A DNA stretch of 64,000 bases, taken from assembly GCA_000226015.1 (NCBI GenBank), contig JH153173.1:52115-116114 (forward strand), written 5' to 3'. Every line of letters starts with the position of its first letter. The stretch's first letter is position 1. Under the pieces are notes generated by a model. That model was not told where the DNA came from, did no database searches, and was given only the letters and a program-made list of their open reading frames with translations. The stretch is from Mnemiopsis leidyi. Its lineage: Eukaryota > Ctenophora > Tentaculata > Lobata > Bolinopsidae. Below, in pieces: positions 9,281 to 21,600 of the stretch. A program made the position numbers and the translations under genes.

Positions 9281-12200
9281 GGTTTTTACTTACTTTTTTT
9301 AGTAGTTTTGTTTATCTGGGTGTAAGATATTGAAAAATTGTCCTATTGTTGGGAAAACTGTTACTATCTGCCTCTAAATCACCCTGGTACCTAGAAGTCG
9401 GTACTTGAAAGGTTGTTAGATTGTGATGTGATTTCGAAGCTGAGGCATTAAAAATCAAGTTCTTTATCGCTGTTATTGTTGCTATGTCTTGTTGTTAATA
9501 GTAATTTCAGCCTCTGTACAAGATTGGTAATTTGGTTTGTTTGCGGCTTTTGATTCCAATAAAGGTCACCTGAATTCGCAGAGGAAATTTTTATCGGCAG
9601 CACGATTTCAAAATATGGAAGGAATAATGATAAAGGTAGACGTGACGTTGATTCCTGTTTTAAGTAGTTAGTTAAGATTTACTATGATCACAAGGTTGTG
9701 TCAAAGCAGTCAAAAAGAAAAAGCCAGTCTGGATAGTTGGACGATTACAAAGCAGGATTGCAAAGGACTTTGTGTAATTGGATGTATCAAAATCTACGGG
9801 CGGGTCTGTCAAAAAACGTAACTTTACTACCCCGGATACTGCTATACTTTATAATACTACCTCGGAAACTACTATACTTTCTCGTACCAACTCTATTGAA
9901 ACTAGACTATCTTTGCAGTTTCACTGTGATTTAATTGAAAATTGCATTATTCCAAAGATGATTTCACTCTAGCATTTAAGAAATATCACTTGAACTAATT
10001 TTCTACTTTCTAATGCCTTAAATCATAACATGCCATTTATCGGCTTGTAGCCTCAATCCATAATTTAAGTGCAGACTCCTTATTAGTTATTCCTCTCTTT
10101 CTCTCTCTACAGGTTGCTTCTGGCTGCCCATTAAACTGTTTAGATGAAGGTTCATAGGGGCCACTAGTGAACAAAGGTACCGTTTAAAAATCTTGCAAAA
10201 CAGATCCATTAAATGTGATTTGATGGCAGCTGACACGTTGCCCTCAGACTGCGAAGCAGCCTTATTAGCTGTTCAGGGCGGCCACGTGGTGCGAGGCAAG
10301 TACACTTCATCCGGCCTCCAGCCGCGGCTCCCTTCACGCCGAGCGAGCCTGGCGAGGCTCTATTACCTCTTTAGCTCGGGTGTCCTCCGGCCCTCCCTTA
10401 ATTGGACCCAACTCCGCTCTCGACACGCAGCCCATTTAGCTGTTTCTCCTGCTTATCAAGCACGCAACTATACCTATCTCCTCTTTTAACTGTTTTTAAA
10501 TTCACCTAAATATTCGGGTTGTGACTCCAAGCTGAGTTTACCGCTTGCCGCTCAGTCTGAGTTTCATCGCTCCGGAAGAAACGCCCCTTCTTCCGTACTG
10601 TGACAGATAGAAAATTAGGTGGGTTTGAGAGGGATGCCAATCCGTAATAAGAATGGTGTGGTGATTACCAATTCTGGAAACAACAAATTATAGATCCTGT
10701 TTTATCTTGAAACTCCGGTTAATCAGATAATTGAATTGACATTTGTGATAAGTTTGGTGGACAGGTTCACAATTTGAATGTGTCGATATTACGGTCACCT
10801 TCGGGTATAATTATATGTCAAATATTAGATTAAGCTAGTAATTTCGATGGTGATGCTCCGGCCCTTTCTCCATATATTTTGACGGTTTGTCTAAGCGAAA
10901 TTTATAGTGCCTCCTCAGTCACACGTTTTGGATTCTCCGCTCTATCAAAAAGAAGGTCCAGACTTTAAATCGCTACATTGTAACTACTTTTTACAAGTAG
11001 GTGCCCTGGGTGATGCAATTCAAGGCTTCAAGAACGCGTGCTTCGCGATTTTTCCATGACGTAGTTTCGTTTACCATGCAAGCTATGGCCCACGCAACGC
11101 TATAATTAGGTGATCCATTACAGACCGTGATCATTTATAGAATGTAATCCAGCAACTTCCCTCAAAGACTTAATTCCAGTGTAAAGGCGGGAATCTCATT
11201 ACTTTATGACGGACATGACGCTCCCTCCCTCTCCCCCGCTGTATCGTCCCAACAGGGTCTATGCTATCGGAGGTGCGGGTCGCACTGCACCTCTCTCCCC
11301 TTCTACTTCATCTCTAGTTCCGGGGACAATGATCCAGGAGGAGGGACCGCTAGAGATGGCGGTGGTGATAACTCCGCCGTTCTGACTTGCCCTCCCCTCC
11401 CGGAATCCCTCCCGCCACGGTCTCTCTGTAGTGCTCGCATTCCTAGGATGTTGAATGTAGTTTGTGTGTAGGTCTGTGTGTGTTTGTTACTTCTATAAAT
11501 ATTTACCTTCCATTTGTTTAGAGTCAATCGTGTTGTGTTGACTTTGCTGTCTGCAGTCTGACCATGTTTTCTTCTGTACAACGAGCTATTCTTTGACTTA
11601 ACCATATCTTTTTTCTGCTCAATCTTTTTGGATTATTTACCTGTCTTTTAGATTGCTCGACTATGAAGCACTGAATTGCAGCATTGCTTAGGCACTTGTA
11701 AATACCGTTTGAAAACAAGGCCACGTACGACTAGTATGTTTGCTATGTATGCACCTTGCACTATAAACATTGACTAATATTCCATCCTGTCTGCACCTGC
11801 TTCATCTCAAACCCAGAAACGTGCGGGATTTTCCTCTGATTATTGGATCCATCATCTTTTTCATGCAGTATTTATTTTCAATTTTAAGCATGTCCCTAAG
11901 TCTGTGACACTCATGAAAAGTGCGAGTACACGTTTTTATAGCTCGCTGCATGCTACTGCTCTGATTACAGGCTGCAGTAGATTATATATAGACAAGTATT
12001 TCGACTCATTTTGTGTACTTTCTTACGTTATATGTTTATGGTGAGTGACTTTGATAACGGCTGGAACAGATAACACTTATCGAATTTGAAGCAAATTTCA
12101 ATACTGCATTGAAGATTGGCCGCCCATCAATTTTTGCTGTACTTATTCTATACAATAAACTTTTCTGCCTAGCTACTTAAATTTGTGCTTTGGTAATATC

Positions 12201-13500
12201 GAGACAAAGCATACAAGCACAGTTTGACATACCTCTATCCTTCTAGAGAGATTGTACAATATCTCTCTGTTGTATTGGAGGTCGGCCAGTTGGTCCAGCT
12301 CAGCAAACCCAGTTGAAGTGCCTAAATTTGGTTCATAATCTTTGTTAGGTAGGAGTTGGTCGAAACCCTTAAACTTTGGTGTTGTCGTGAAGTATTATTG
12401 AGTCTCATAGAAGAATCTGATTGTTCAAAATTTCTTGTTTTGTCTGAGTAGACTTGGACAAGGGACAACAAATTAACAACTTGTGTCCCTTGTCCGAGTC
12501 TACTCAGAGAAAACAAGAAATTTTTAACGATCATATCCTTGAAACCTTGAAATTTGAAACTGTTTTTTGCTTCTTTATATTACTTTTTCACTTTCGTAGT
12601 TTTAAACAAGGCTTTTGGTATTTTGTTCGGGAAATTCATTCACGGTTTTAGTTTATAATTTTTCAAAAACTTTCATAAATTTGATGAATAGTTCGATGGG
12701 ATACTGTCTAGTGACTAGTGACTACTGTCTAATAATAGCATATCCTAATGACGTAAATTATATAGTTGTAGTATAGAAGATTAAGAAAATTTCCCCTGTT
12801 TGTCGGTCTGCAGATTGGCCTTGAATCCTCGCTGATAACATAATTTATAAATTGACCCATTTCTGCTTTTGTCAAAGCCGAAAAAACAAAGAAAACCGAG
12901 AAGAAACCTAAAACCCGTATGCTTCCGCAATTATCTTTATTGCGACTTTTTTTCTGTTTTTTTGTATGTTGCAATCCACCTAGGAACTTTTCAAAAATAA
13001 AGACCTTAAAATTGTTTGAATCCAATGAGTGCTACACACTAAATCATTACAATGCCCAAAAATTATGGCCTTAAGGTTTGTTTTAACAATTACCGTCACC
13101 GAAATCAAATCCAAAATTTTGATCCGTTTTCTGAGTTATTTACAATTATTTTATTTTGTACGTGCCAGTGCAGTGTTTAACATAGCATGTTATGCCAATT
13201 GTTATTAAGCCCCTCCATTTTTCAAAACCATGTATACTTTGACGGGCATTGTCAGTTGACTCTCGGTACGGTACTACGGTCCAGAATAAAGAGCATTGCC
13301 CTGCCAGCACATAGAAATATAGCTTTTAAGTGTGGCCGCCCTCCGAGTGTTAGTATAATTTAATATCTGCGGGACACCATTTCGTGCGTGTTGTATTTTC
13401 CGAGCCGCTCTAGCTACTCAGACGTAACTTTTACTTCAAGAAATATGGATTGAGGATCACAACCTACTGGAGAATCCCCTGAAAGTTTCAATGTATCAGC
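9281..13500. other. Gene-poor region 5' of Islet
   Basis: No coding gene supported. A GC-rich, low-repeat stretch at about 10210-10470 stands out from the AT-rich background and could be a regulatory element of Islet. A hairpin element lies at 12418-12534 (listed separately). The remainder is AT-rich noncoding DNA in which I see nothing specific. Confidence 0.45.
12418..12534. repeat. Short foldback (hairpin) element
   Basis: Arms 12418-12468 and 12483-12534 are near-perfect reverse complements (core TTTCTTGTTTTGTCTGAGTA against TACTCAGAGAAAACAAGAAA) separated by a loop of about 14 bp. This is the form of a small MITE or foldback relic. No target duplication was resolved. Confidence 0.8.
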
Positions 13501-13503
13501 TAA

Positions 13504-16500
13504 ATGAAAGGTAAATGATCCGGTCAAAACGAGCTTCGCTGTTAAGGTCTTTTTGTTTAAGGTCGTTGTTATTCTAATTATCACGCAGTTATCTATCTAG
13601 TTATCTTCGCTTTAGTAAATAAAATTGTTCGCGTTTTCAAGAACTGTATAAGACCAACTTTTCTTAAGATAAGTTCAACCTTTAAAACTACATGCGAAAT
13701 TACATGGATTTCAACCTCTCACTCAGCTTTTTATTGTGCTTATAAACCTTGTCTCTTTATATCGCGCGGAACTCAGCTTGGCTCGGGAAAAGGGTTAAAA
13801 AAGAGCTAGTCTTGCTCTACCGGGCTAGAAAAGTGTCTTGAAAGTTTGACTCTGACGTTTTTGATATGAGAAGGAGTAAATTCTAGCGCACGTGGTACAG
13901 CCGTTTCTTCATTATTCCTTTTAAGTAAAACTCTCGCCATAGCCCGAGAGCCGGTCTAGCTTACAAAGGTGGGCTGACGAAACCTGGGCACTATATTCTG
14001 TGGGATCCATTGTTGCTGCACAAAACTCGGACCACTTAATGTGTCACATTTGTGCCATTCTGGTCGGTAGTCACGTGGACCGTACAACGTGTTTGTTTAA
14101 CAAAAGGTCTGACCATCTTGTTCTGTGCCATCCGTGAAAGTCTTTTCACGAACCTCTGCGAGTACGACTATGGGCCATAGGGTGTGCGTGTTCTTGACAA
14201 GGACTGATTTCCAATAGGTTTGTAAGGAAACTAGTTTGAGAGCAACAGAGCGTGATATCGATACGGTTGTGCGGCTACGGCACTGTATTAAAAGTTATAA
14301 AACTATAGTAGTATCATTTCACGTCACCATTTGGCACTCTTTCATTTCCAGTAGAACAAAGTACTATAATCTTGTTTACAACAAGTAATCCCCCCCAGAT
14401 AAAGGAGTCAATCCCTCGGTGTGTGCAGGGTGTCGGTGTCCCATCACCGACCAGTTCATCCTCCGTGTCGCCCCCAACCTGGAATGGCACGCCTCCTGCC
14501 TCAAGTGTGACGACTGCAACGTGAGTGCTGTTCTGAGGATGATCTTGTTGTAGCTGACTCCTTGTGTAGAGACCTGCTTGAATATATCATACAACTTTGT
14601 GCGGTTGGCACTGATCCAAGTCCTTGTATAACTCAAGAACTCATAGTTTACTTTTCAGAAATTTCTTGATGAAAACTGCACTTGTTTTATAAGAGAGGGA
14701 AAGCCATATTGCAAAAAAGATTTCGTCCGGTAGGTTCTTGGATATTGATGTGTTTGAATAGATATTATTCAAATTGTGATTTTGAATGTTTGTCCTGAGT
14801 CCTACATAATGGTGTTGTAGGGGCTCTTTATACCTTACCTTTTTAGTCGTCGTTAAAGCATTATTGTATCATTTACCAAAACCCGCCTGCCTATATTTAT
14901 CTCAGAAGGTTCGGTGCAAAGTGTCATCGGTGTGACCAAGGTTTCTCGTCCAACGATTTCGTGATGCGAGTTCGAGAAAACATTTTCCATCTCAGGTTGG
15001 CTTTCTTCAACTTTCGTGTAGATATTAGTCAAATTCTATCTATTTGAATTCTATTTTAACCTTTCTTTCCCAAATTTTAATTAGTAATGACTATTAAGTT
15101 ATTATGATCACCACAAAATTAGGGTCGTGCTCCAATCTTTTTTATTTAGCATGATGCTTTTTCCCCGATTAAAAAAGAAATTATCTTATTATAACTTATT
15201 TCACCAAATTTACTTCAGTTGTTTCCGATGTAACATGTGCTCGAGACAACTAGTGCCGGGCGAGGAATTCGCGCTGTTACCTGAAGGTTTGATATGCGGA
15301 ACTCACATCAAACAACAGCACCATCAGCAAGCTCCGCTGCCGAACGAACCTTTACCAGGTACGTACAACGTGATTAAACCAATTTATGAAAATTATTAAA
15401 TATAAGTATAATAAAAGAAGGATGTCGAAATGTTAAAGGAAAATATAGTAAACTTTTGTAAAGTGTCCTATAATCATACAACTTTTTCATTTTAACTAAC
15501 ATGATTATTTCATAAAATTTCTTGTACTCTAATTGTCACTCTTACCCTTTTACCTGCTGGTCCTACTATATAAATGTTCCTGCTTTTAGATGTTAGCACA
15601 ATGTGCTAAGCACATTGGTAACACATTACTGATGCAATCTTCCAGTTTCACGTTTACCTTGACGTCAATAGTAGAACTTATTGATCGCGAAACTGCTCAT
15701 GACATTCAGATACACAGGTCCTTTACGCTTTGCTGCTCCAAGCTCACATTTGATAAGGAGCAAGGATGCTATTAGCAAGCATTACTTTGTAGGGGGCTTA
15801 TATTTTGAGACGCGTTTCTTGACATAAGATATGAAGTGAGCGGATGTTAATGTTTTCTAATTGATTTAAAATCTTCCATCCTCGTGTCTTGAAACAAGCT
15901 TTACGTTCCCGAGAATCTCGCTAGCTGATTCAAAGATTTGTAAGAATAAGATACAAGATTTTAGAACATCTTAAACTGTTCATTATAATGCAGAAGACCG
16001 ATGGCTCGGGTAGTTAATCCCTGGATCCCCTCCTTCTTATGAAATAACGCGTTCAACCTTATTACATATCAAGTATTTATCAATCATATCAGTGGAAGAT
16101 AAAGATGTTAAATGAAGGCGGAGTTCGGAGTCCTGTGTCTCAGCTGAGTTTTGAGTACAAACGTTAATCATCATTACCATTCTGTAATCTGTTTTGTTCA
16201 GAAAGCAAGCCAAGATCTACAAACACGGGATCGAGTGGCGAACAGAAAACAACCAGAGTCAGAACAGTTTTGAACGACCGACAGTTGCGTATTCTCCGCA
16301 CGTGCTACAACAACAATCCGCGCCCTGACGCCCTTATGAAGGAGCAGATGACCAAGCTGACTGGTAGGCAGCATTTCTAGTTCAACAGTTTTAGAAAGTC
16401 CAGATTGATATTGCAAGACGGAAATTAACATTAACAAGATGCAGGATCAACATACCGGAAACTTTATTGATCGTAGAACAAATCTTGTTTTATTGGCATT

Positions 16501-18565
16501 TCAAGAAGCCAGGCTAACTGTTTCATGTTTTGAATGTGTCATGGCCTTCTTAAATACAACTTTTGTAAGTCTGTACTTGTAGGACTAAGTGCGCGAGTGA
16601 TACGAGTATGGTTCCAAAACAAGCGGTGCAAGGACAAGAAGAAAGCGATAGCTGCGGCGTCCGGTGACGATGTTATTTCTAGCTCCGTTGCAGATAGCCC
16701 CTCAGAGGACAGACTCAAATCAGGCATGGTATGTACTAACCGTTAGTATTAGTAAGTAACTAACTGCCAGTAAGTAAGTAACCATGGTAACTATCAGAAC
16801 TGTTAGTTACTGTTTTACCTGTTCAAGGTACAAATTTTAGTCCATGAAATTATGTGGCATAATTGAAGTTGATCACGTGCCAAAACCCTTGCACCTTTCC
16901 CTCATGTAATTGAAAGTTGTCACATTCGTGAAATGGTAACCACATCAAATAATATTGATATTCTTATCACATGAGAGCGTTTCTTATAATCGATTGATCG
17001 AACCTGGCCTCTCATTGGTCAATCACTGTCACATGAAGGAACAAATTTCCGACTCTCCCCATTTGCTGTGTAAATATTATTCCACCACTAATGTTGTGCT
17101 TACTTCAGGAGAGTCTCAGTGAAAAAGATTTCTCCAGTCTGGACTGTTCCCAGATAGATTTCAACAACTCCTCGACCAGCACCAGTCCTGCTCTTTCAGC
17201 CACTGGTATGGATAGTTTTATGTTTTTGAGATGGATTTGAAAATGTTTTACTTGTTACTTCGGGGCGGTTAGCAACTGGCTCTGGCGCAACACCCTCGAA
17301 TGTGTCCCATAATTCATGGTCGAAAAATTTGGCATAGCGACTGAGTACTGACACCCCGGGTTCAACCCAATAGACTTGGTCAACATGAACATTTTGAGAA
17401 AAAAAGTTCTTCAAAAAAAATCACAAAAAGTTGACCTAAAATTAAGTTTACCATTTTGGTAACTTCGGTGTTATAGATAAGGTCATGGTCAAAATTTTGA
17501 AATTACAATAATTTTAAGCAAACAATCACATGGATGTCCCGATTCCCCATTAGAAATTCTTAGCGGCATCAGGAAAGTATCAAGTTTAACTATATTTCCT
17601 TAATTTCTCCGGACCGCAATAGCCAGGGTGGATTGATCGACTGCTATTCATATTAAACTTGATATCTCTACACTTACAGGAGACACATATTCGATGTACG
17701 ATGCTAACAAAGATGCGAGATCGCTCTGGAATACTGGCGACTTTATCCCTTCCTACCCTCAGGTTTGCAGCCATTTTAACTTTATAAATTTGTAGTTCTT
17801 CAAGAAAAATTATACTGATAGGGCTGTACTGTTTATCAGAAGACAATAACAGTGATGGAAATAAATTAATCAACCATCCCAAAGATTAAGGCCAGTTTCA
17901 TGGTAAGAGCGTCTGTTAGTAACAGACGTTCTAACCAACTGAACCCTGTTAATCTAACAATGTTATCTAACAAAGTTATAGTTAAAGTTATAGATAAACT
18001 TAAAGTTAGTTAGTCAGAATTTCCTTGTGGGATTGGGAAAGAATTTCCCTAACACTGTTACCCTTTGGGGATTTCTTAGTCTCACCCATCGGTGGGATTC
18101 GCTTCACTTAGCAACAAGTTGAGCCGGGAGGAATACGATAGGAAAATTCTTACTAAGTAACTGAAATATAACTTACTAATCTTATTTGAACGTTACTTGT
18201 TTCTCTGTATGACTAAGAAATGCGATCTTTTAGGGAACTTTTTACTCGAAATAATTTCTAACAGACACGTTCGTATTCATTATCAAATTATTTATATAAT
18301 GGTAATTGTTGAAAGTATCAATATTTTCAACAACTACTATTAAATAAATGATTTGAGAATTGAATACGAACTGTTATGAGACTAAATTACTGTCCGCTGA
18401 TACCTTAAATAACTTTGAACTTACTAACTATAACCTAACCAAATATCAATAAGCCTGTTATTGTAAGCTCAACAGAATTTTGGCGAAAATAATTTTCAGT
18501 CATATTTATTTCAGGACGATTCGGTTTCGGGCCACTTGGGTAGCAGCTTCGAAGACAACAAATGA
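13504..18565 (+). CDS. ISL (Islet): Islet LIM-homeodomain transcription factor
   Basis: Well-supported coding exons: 14399-14520, 14659-14729, 14906-14995, 15219-15358, 16202-16363, 16583-16728, 17109-17205, 17680-17762, 18515-18565 (stop TGA 18563-18565), all phase-consistent with GT-AG introns. LIM1 ([44 protein letters not shown]) and LIM2 ([37 protein letters not shown]) keep the Cys/His zinc ligands. The homeodomain ([50 protein letters not shown]) is diagnostic of Islet rather than other LIM classes. An intron splits the homeodomain after MTKLT. Islet specifies neuron and endocrine fates by binding DNA with LIM cofactors such as LDB (family knowledge). The N-terminus is uncertain: ATG-AAA-G at 13504-13510 before a GT donor gives MKD and fits the phase, and another candidate start lies near 9260. 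Confidence 0.94.
18269..18371. repeat. Hairpin MITE-like element in the last Islet intron
   Basis: Arms 18269-18313 and 18325-18371 are inverted copies (GTTCGTATTCATTATCAAAT against ATTTGAGAATTGAATACGAAC) around a loop of about 11 bp. It is AT-rich and noncoding. Confidence 0.75.
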
Positions 18566-19059
18566 AGTAATCTCTGTGAACACTTCTTTAATGATTCGAC
18601 CAAATTGATAGGGATTTGTGGAGTGATTTGTAAATAGGTTGAATATGAGCCGAAGCAGTGATTAGTTTGCATTATGATTAGGAAAAAGAAGTGGCGTATA
18701 GATTCAGCCACCGGCCACTGACTAGCCTGAGGCTGCTAAGAGGTTTGAAGTTACTTCAATGAGCTTGAAGAGTTTGTAAAATTGTCTCGACAAAGATCCT
18801 TTGACTTTGATTGGTGCATGTTGCAGTACAATTACAATGAAACGCTTTATATGTGTAATTTTAAATTGTATATTTTAACATATGTTATTGTTAACTGAAT
18901 CTGAAAATAACCGAGTCATGTATTTGTAAAGTATGAGTCATGATTCTCTATTTGAAGGTCGCGTGATGTCATGTTTATACAGTATTTAGATATAAAACTA
19001 AAAGCTTAGTAATTAAGGAAGGAAAGAAAATTTTAAGGAAAGAAAATTTATTATTTTGG
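18566..19059. other. Islet 3' UTR and flank
   Basis: AT-rich sequence after the Islet stop with no canonical AATAAA that I could place. I see no other gene. Confidence 0.5.
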
Positions 19060-19061
19060 TT

Positions 19062-20140
19062 TACATTGTCGCGGTGATACCCGACTCACGCAGCTAAAGC
19101 TAACGTTTCGTTAGAACGTTAGACGGATATAATCTCGTCAAGGTTTACATTGACAATCAACAATATCATATACAGGGGGGTGACAAAACTTAACGTCACT
19201 TTTTGCGCACGTGCCATTTTGCTTACTTTTGTCTATCACGTTTATTGCGATATTGTGAGCAGTAAAACATACTATAGGGTGAAATTTTTTACAGAATGTG
19301 AATTGCTATTAATATATGTAATAAATAAGTATGAAAATAAGTATTTTGTTCTATAAAAATATGGAAACGATATGGCCAGCAACTCAAAGCAATTTAGGTA
19401 AAGGGAATCTAACCGGGCGTTGCGCGGCTCTCTCTACGTTTCCCTCCGCAAAGCAGCAATTAGCCTGAGGTCCCCAGGCAAGGGGAATCATGATTGTCGC
19501 GGTGATACCCGACTCACTCGTCAAAATCATGAAGACAGCGCACGTGTCCACCGTGCGATGGCCACGCTCGCGTCCACCAATTGAGGCCAGGCTTTCACTT
19601 GCCTTGCGTTGCGGCAGCTTCGTTGGCACGCTTCGCAAGGGGGGCTGCCGCTTCGCGGCAGCAGGTCAGGCAACGTCTGACAAGCTTTTACTTGACGAGA
19701 TGATATCCGTCTAACGTTCTAAAGAAAGGAGAGCAGCAAGCTGCGAGCCGCGCGCGATTCGGGAAACACCTCGACAAGCTTTTACCTAACCTTGACGAGA
19801 TGATATCCGTCTAACGTTCTAACCTCGCGAGGCCGAGGAGAGCAGCAAGCTGCGAGCCGCGCGCGATTCGGGAAACACCTGGCCTCGGCGGCGGCTGCTC
19901 TGGTGGCGCGCGCAAAAGCAAAAAGGACGCTGGTTAAAACTTGCTAAGCCAACATTGACGAGATTATATCCGTCTAGCTTTAGCTGCGTCTAGCTTTAGC
20001 TGCGTGAGTCGGGTATCACCGCGACAAAGCCAACATAGCCTTGTGGCTCTTGACGAAATTATATCCGTGGCCGTCTACCGTTCTAACGAAACGATAGTTC
20101 AGCTTTAGCTGCGTGGGTCGGGTATCACCGCGATCACAAT
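19062..20140. mobile_element. GC-rich modular element with long inverted ends
   Basis: The left end (about 19062-19150, TCGCGGTGATACCCGACTCA ... GACGGATATAATCTCGTCAA) returns as its reverse complement at about 20050-20138 (TTGACGAAATTATATCCGTG ... GTCGGGTATCACCGCGA). Further copies of the two modules occur inside: the GTCGCGGTGATACCCGACTC module at about 19496, the TTGACGAGATGATATCCGTC module at about 19692, 19792 and 19955, and the inverse GTCGGGTATCACCGCG at about 20008. A 48-bp unit (core GAGAGCAGCAAGCTGCGAGC) is duplicated at about 19727 and 19838. The interior is far more GC-rich than the flanks. No long intact ORF is present, so it is nonautonomous or decayed. Superfamily not assigned. 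Confidence 0.7.
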
Positions 20141-20294
20141 GTGGCTCGCGCGCCCTATCGTGTATCGAGACTGGACGCCGTTTCACCAAGTTACCAGGTG
20201 CATACGGGCGGTTAGAGCAAGGCCAAGGAAGCTGTGTGAGCTTTTGCGTCATGCGACCGTTCTAATTTTGCGCATTGCCCGTTTACGTTAAAAA

Positions 20295-20520
20295 ATATTT
20301 AGAATCTTCCAGGAGCCTCTTCATTGTTAGACGTTGTCTGACCTGCTGCCGCGAAGCGCGCGGCGCAGCAGCCCCTTCAGTATAACTGTGAATTAGCCTG
20401 GGCACAGGTTTGTACAGCAGCGCGCACCCTCTTGTCATTCTATTCGCTTCGAATGAGGCTCGGACAAAGTCTGACAAGTCACAGGTGTAACAAATACAAT
20501 ACAAATGCCAAATTTTTTGC
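20295..20520. repeat. Repeat copy interrupted by two small insertions
   Basis: Homologous to 22466-22546 (shared CTTCCAGGAGCC, CTTCAGTATAACTGT, AGCCTGGG, ACAGGTGTAACAAATACA) but carrying two extra segments. The first, at about 20320-20375, is flanked by CTTCA direct repeats and is an inverted relative of 19640-19685. The second, at about 20408-20482, is flanked by direct CACAGGT. The copy at 22466 represents the uninterrupted form. Confidence 0.7.
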
Positions 20521-20609
20521 CTGCGGCGGGATGAAAAGAAACCTTTTTCTTGTGATTTGGCGAATACCTTTTGCACATTCATATAAGTTTAATATTTTAC
20601 TTAAACTTT

Positions 20610-20665
20610 GTCGAGGTGTTACCCGAGGTGTTACCAGTTACTTGACTCGCGGATATTATCTCGTC
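20610..20665. repeat. Degenerate copy of the modular element end
   Basis: GTCGAGGTGTTACCCGAGGT followed by ACTCGCGGATATTATCTCGTCAA resembles the left end of the 19062 element (GTCGCGGTGATACCCGACTC ... CGGATATAATCTCGTCAA) in the same orientation, with substitutions. It is a solitary or diverged end. Confidence 0.5.
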
Positions 20666-21468
20666 AACTTAAACTAATAGTTTTATTCATATCTGCTATT
20701 CTGAACTGGTAAAAAGGTTCCGGTTATCAGTTTACACTTCTTGTGGGATTTAAGATTCTTACAGTACGAAAGCTAAGGAATTTCGCCAAAATTGTGATTA
20801 TATCAGGACAAAGAGGCCAGGGTGATACAACTTCTATTAGGAAATTGCTTATGAGCTATCATGCGTGTGCCAAATTTTTAAAATTTTTCCGTCTGCAGGG
20901 GGTGAATAGACTCATTTTACAATTAAGTATATTGCACTCATTGTAATGGCGTAAAAAGGTGTCATACTATCGCTTTTGCATTGTCAAATTAATTTTAGGA
21001 CCATAACCACCTTGTTTATTTTGAAGAGTTTGCCAGGGTCAAAATCTTTCATCAAAATCTACAACTGAGTTGATTGCAGTGCTAGGAGCTCTGTTTAGGA
21101 CTTAAGCTGAAATTTGGAAAACCTACTGCCTAGCATTGTCACTGATAAGATAGCACTGTCAAATCTCACAGCACAACCAGTCCGATCCCAGTGACAAAGA
21201 GTTGAGAATTAAGGAATGGCATTCCTAGTCAAAATTGAAGTAGTTTCAGCAATTTAAGTAAGTTCAAGTAGCCAGAGAAAGCTTAATCAGTCATCTCGGT
21301 ACAAGTCGTGTTAAATCTCTCCGATTTACTCATAGTCGATCTTGGCTACGCGCTTCCTGGCGTGTAGCATATATTCATGGAGATTCCTAACTTGGCTACT
21401 CCAAAGAACGAACTAGTCCAACAACTAGCCATAATAGTGCGCATTCATATAATAAGCAATTCTTACTG

Positions 21469-21600
21469 GGTTAGTGGTGTAGAGGTATCTACCCCGACTT
21501 TCTATGCAGAAGATCAGGGGTTCGATTCCCAAATCCACCAATCCTAGAGGAGTGAGCTAAGGGCATTTGCCTATACAATCTTCGGCAAAAGGGTCAAATA
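21469..21600 (+). repeat. tRNA-like SINE head
   Basis: TGGTGTAGAGG fits the RNA polymerase III A box and GGTTCGATTCC is a perfect B box 40-odd bases later. The first and last seven bases of the unit can pair (TGGGTTA with AAATCCA). The anticodon arm is not canonical (short loop around CTATGCAG), so this is a tRNA-derived repeat or pseudogene rather than a working tRNA. It abuts the foldback at 21601, which may have inserted into the SINE body. Confidence 0.55.

Noticed and set aside
10193-10489. 98-codon frame in the GC-rich island
   Set aside because: No domain or family resemblance; openness is explained by local GC content.
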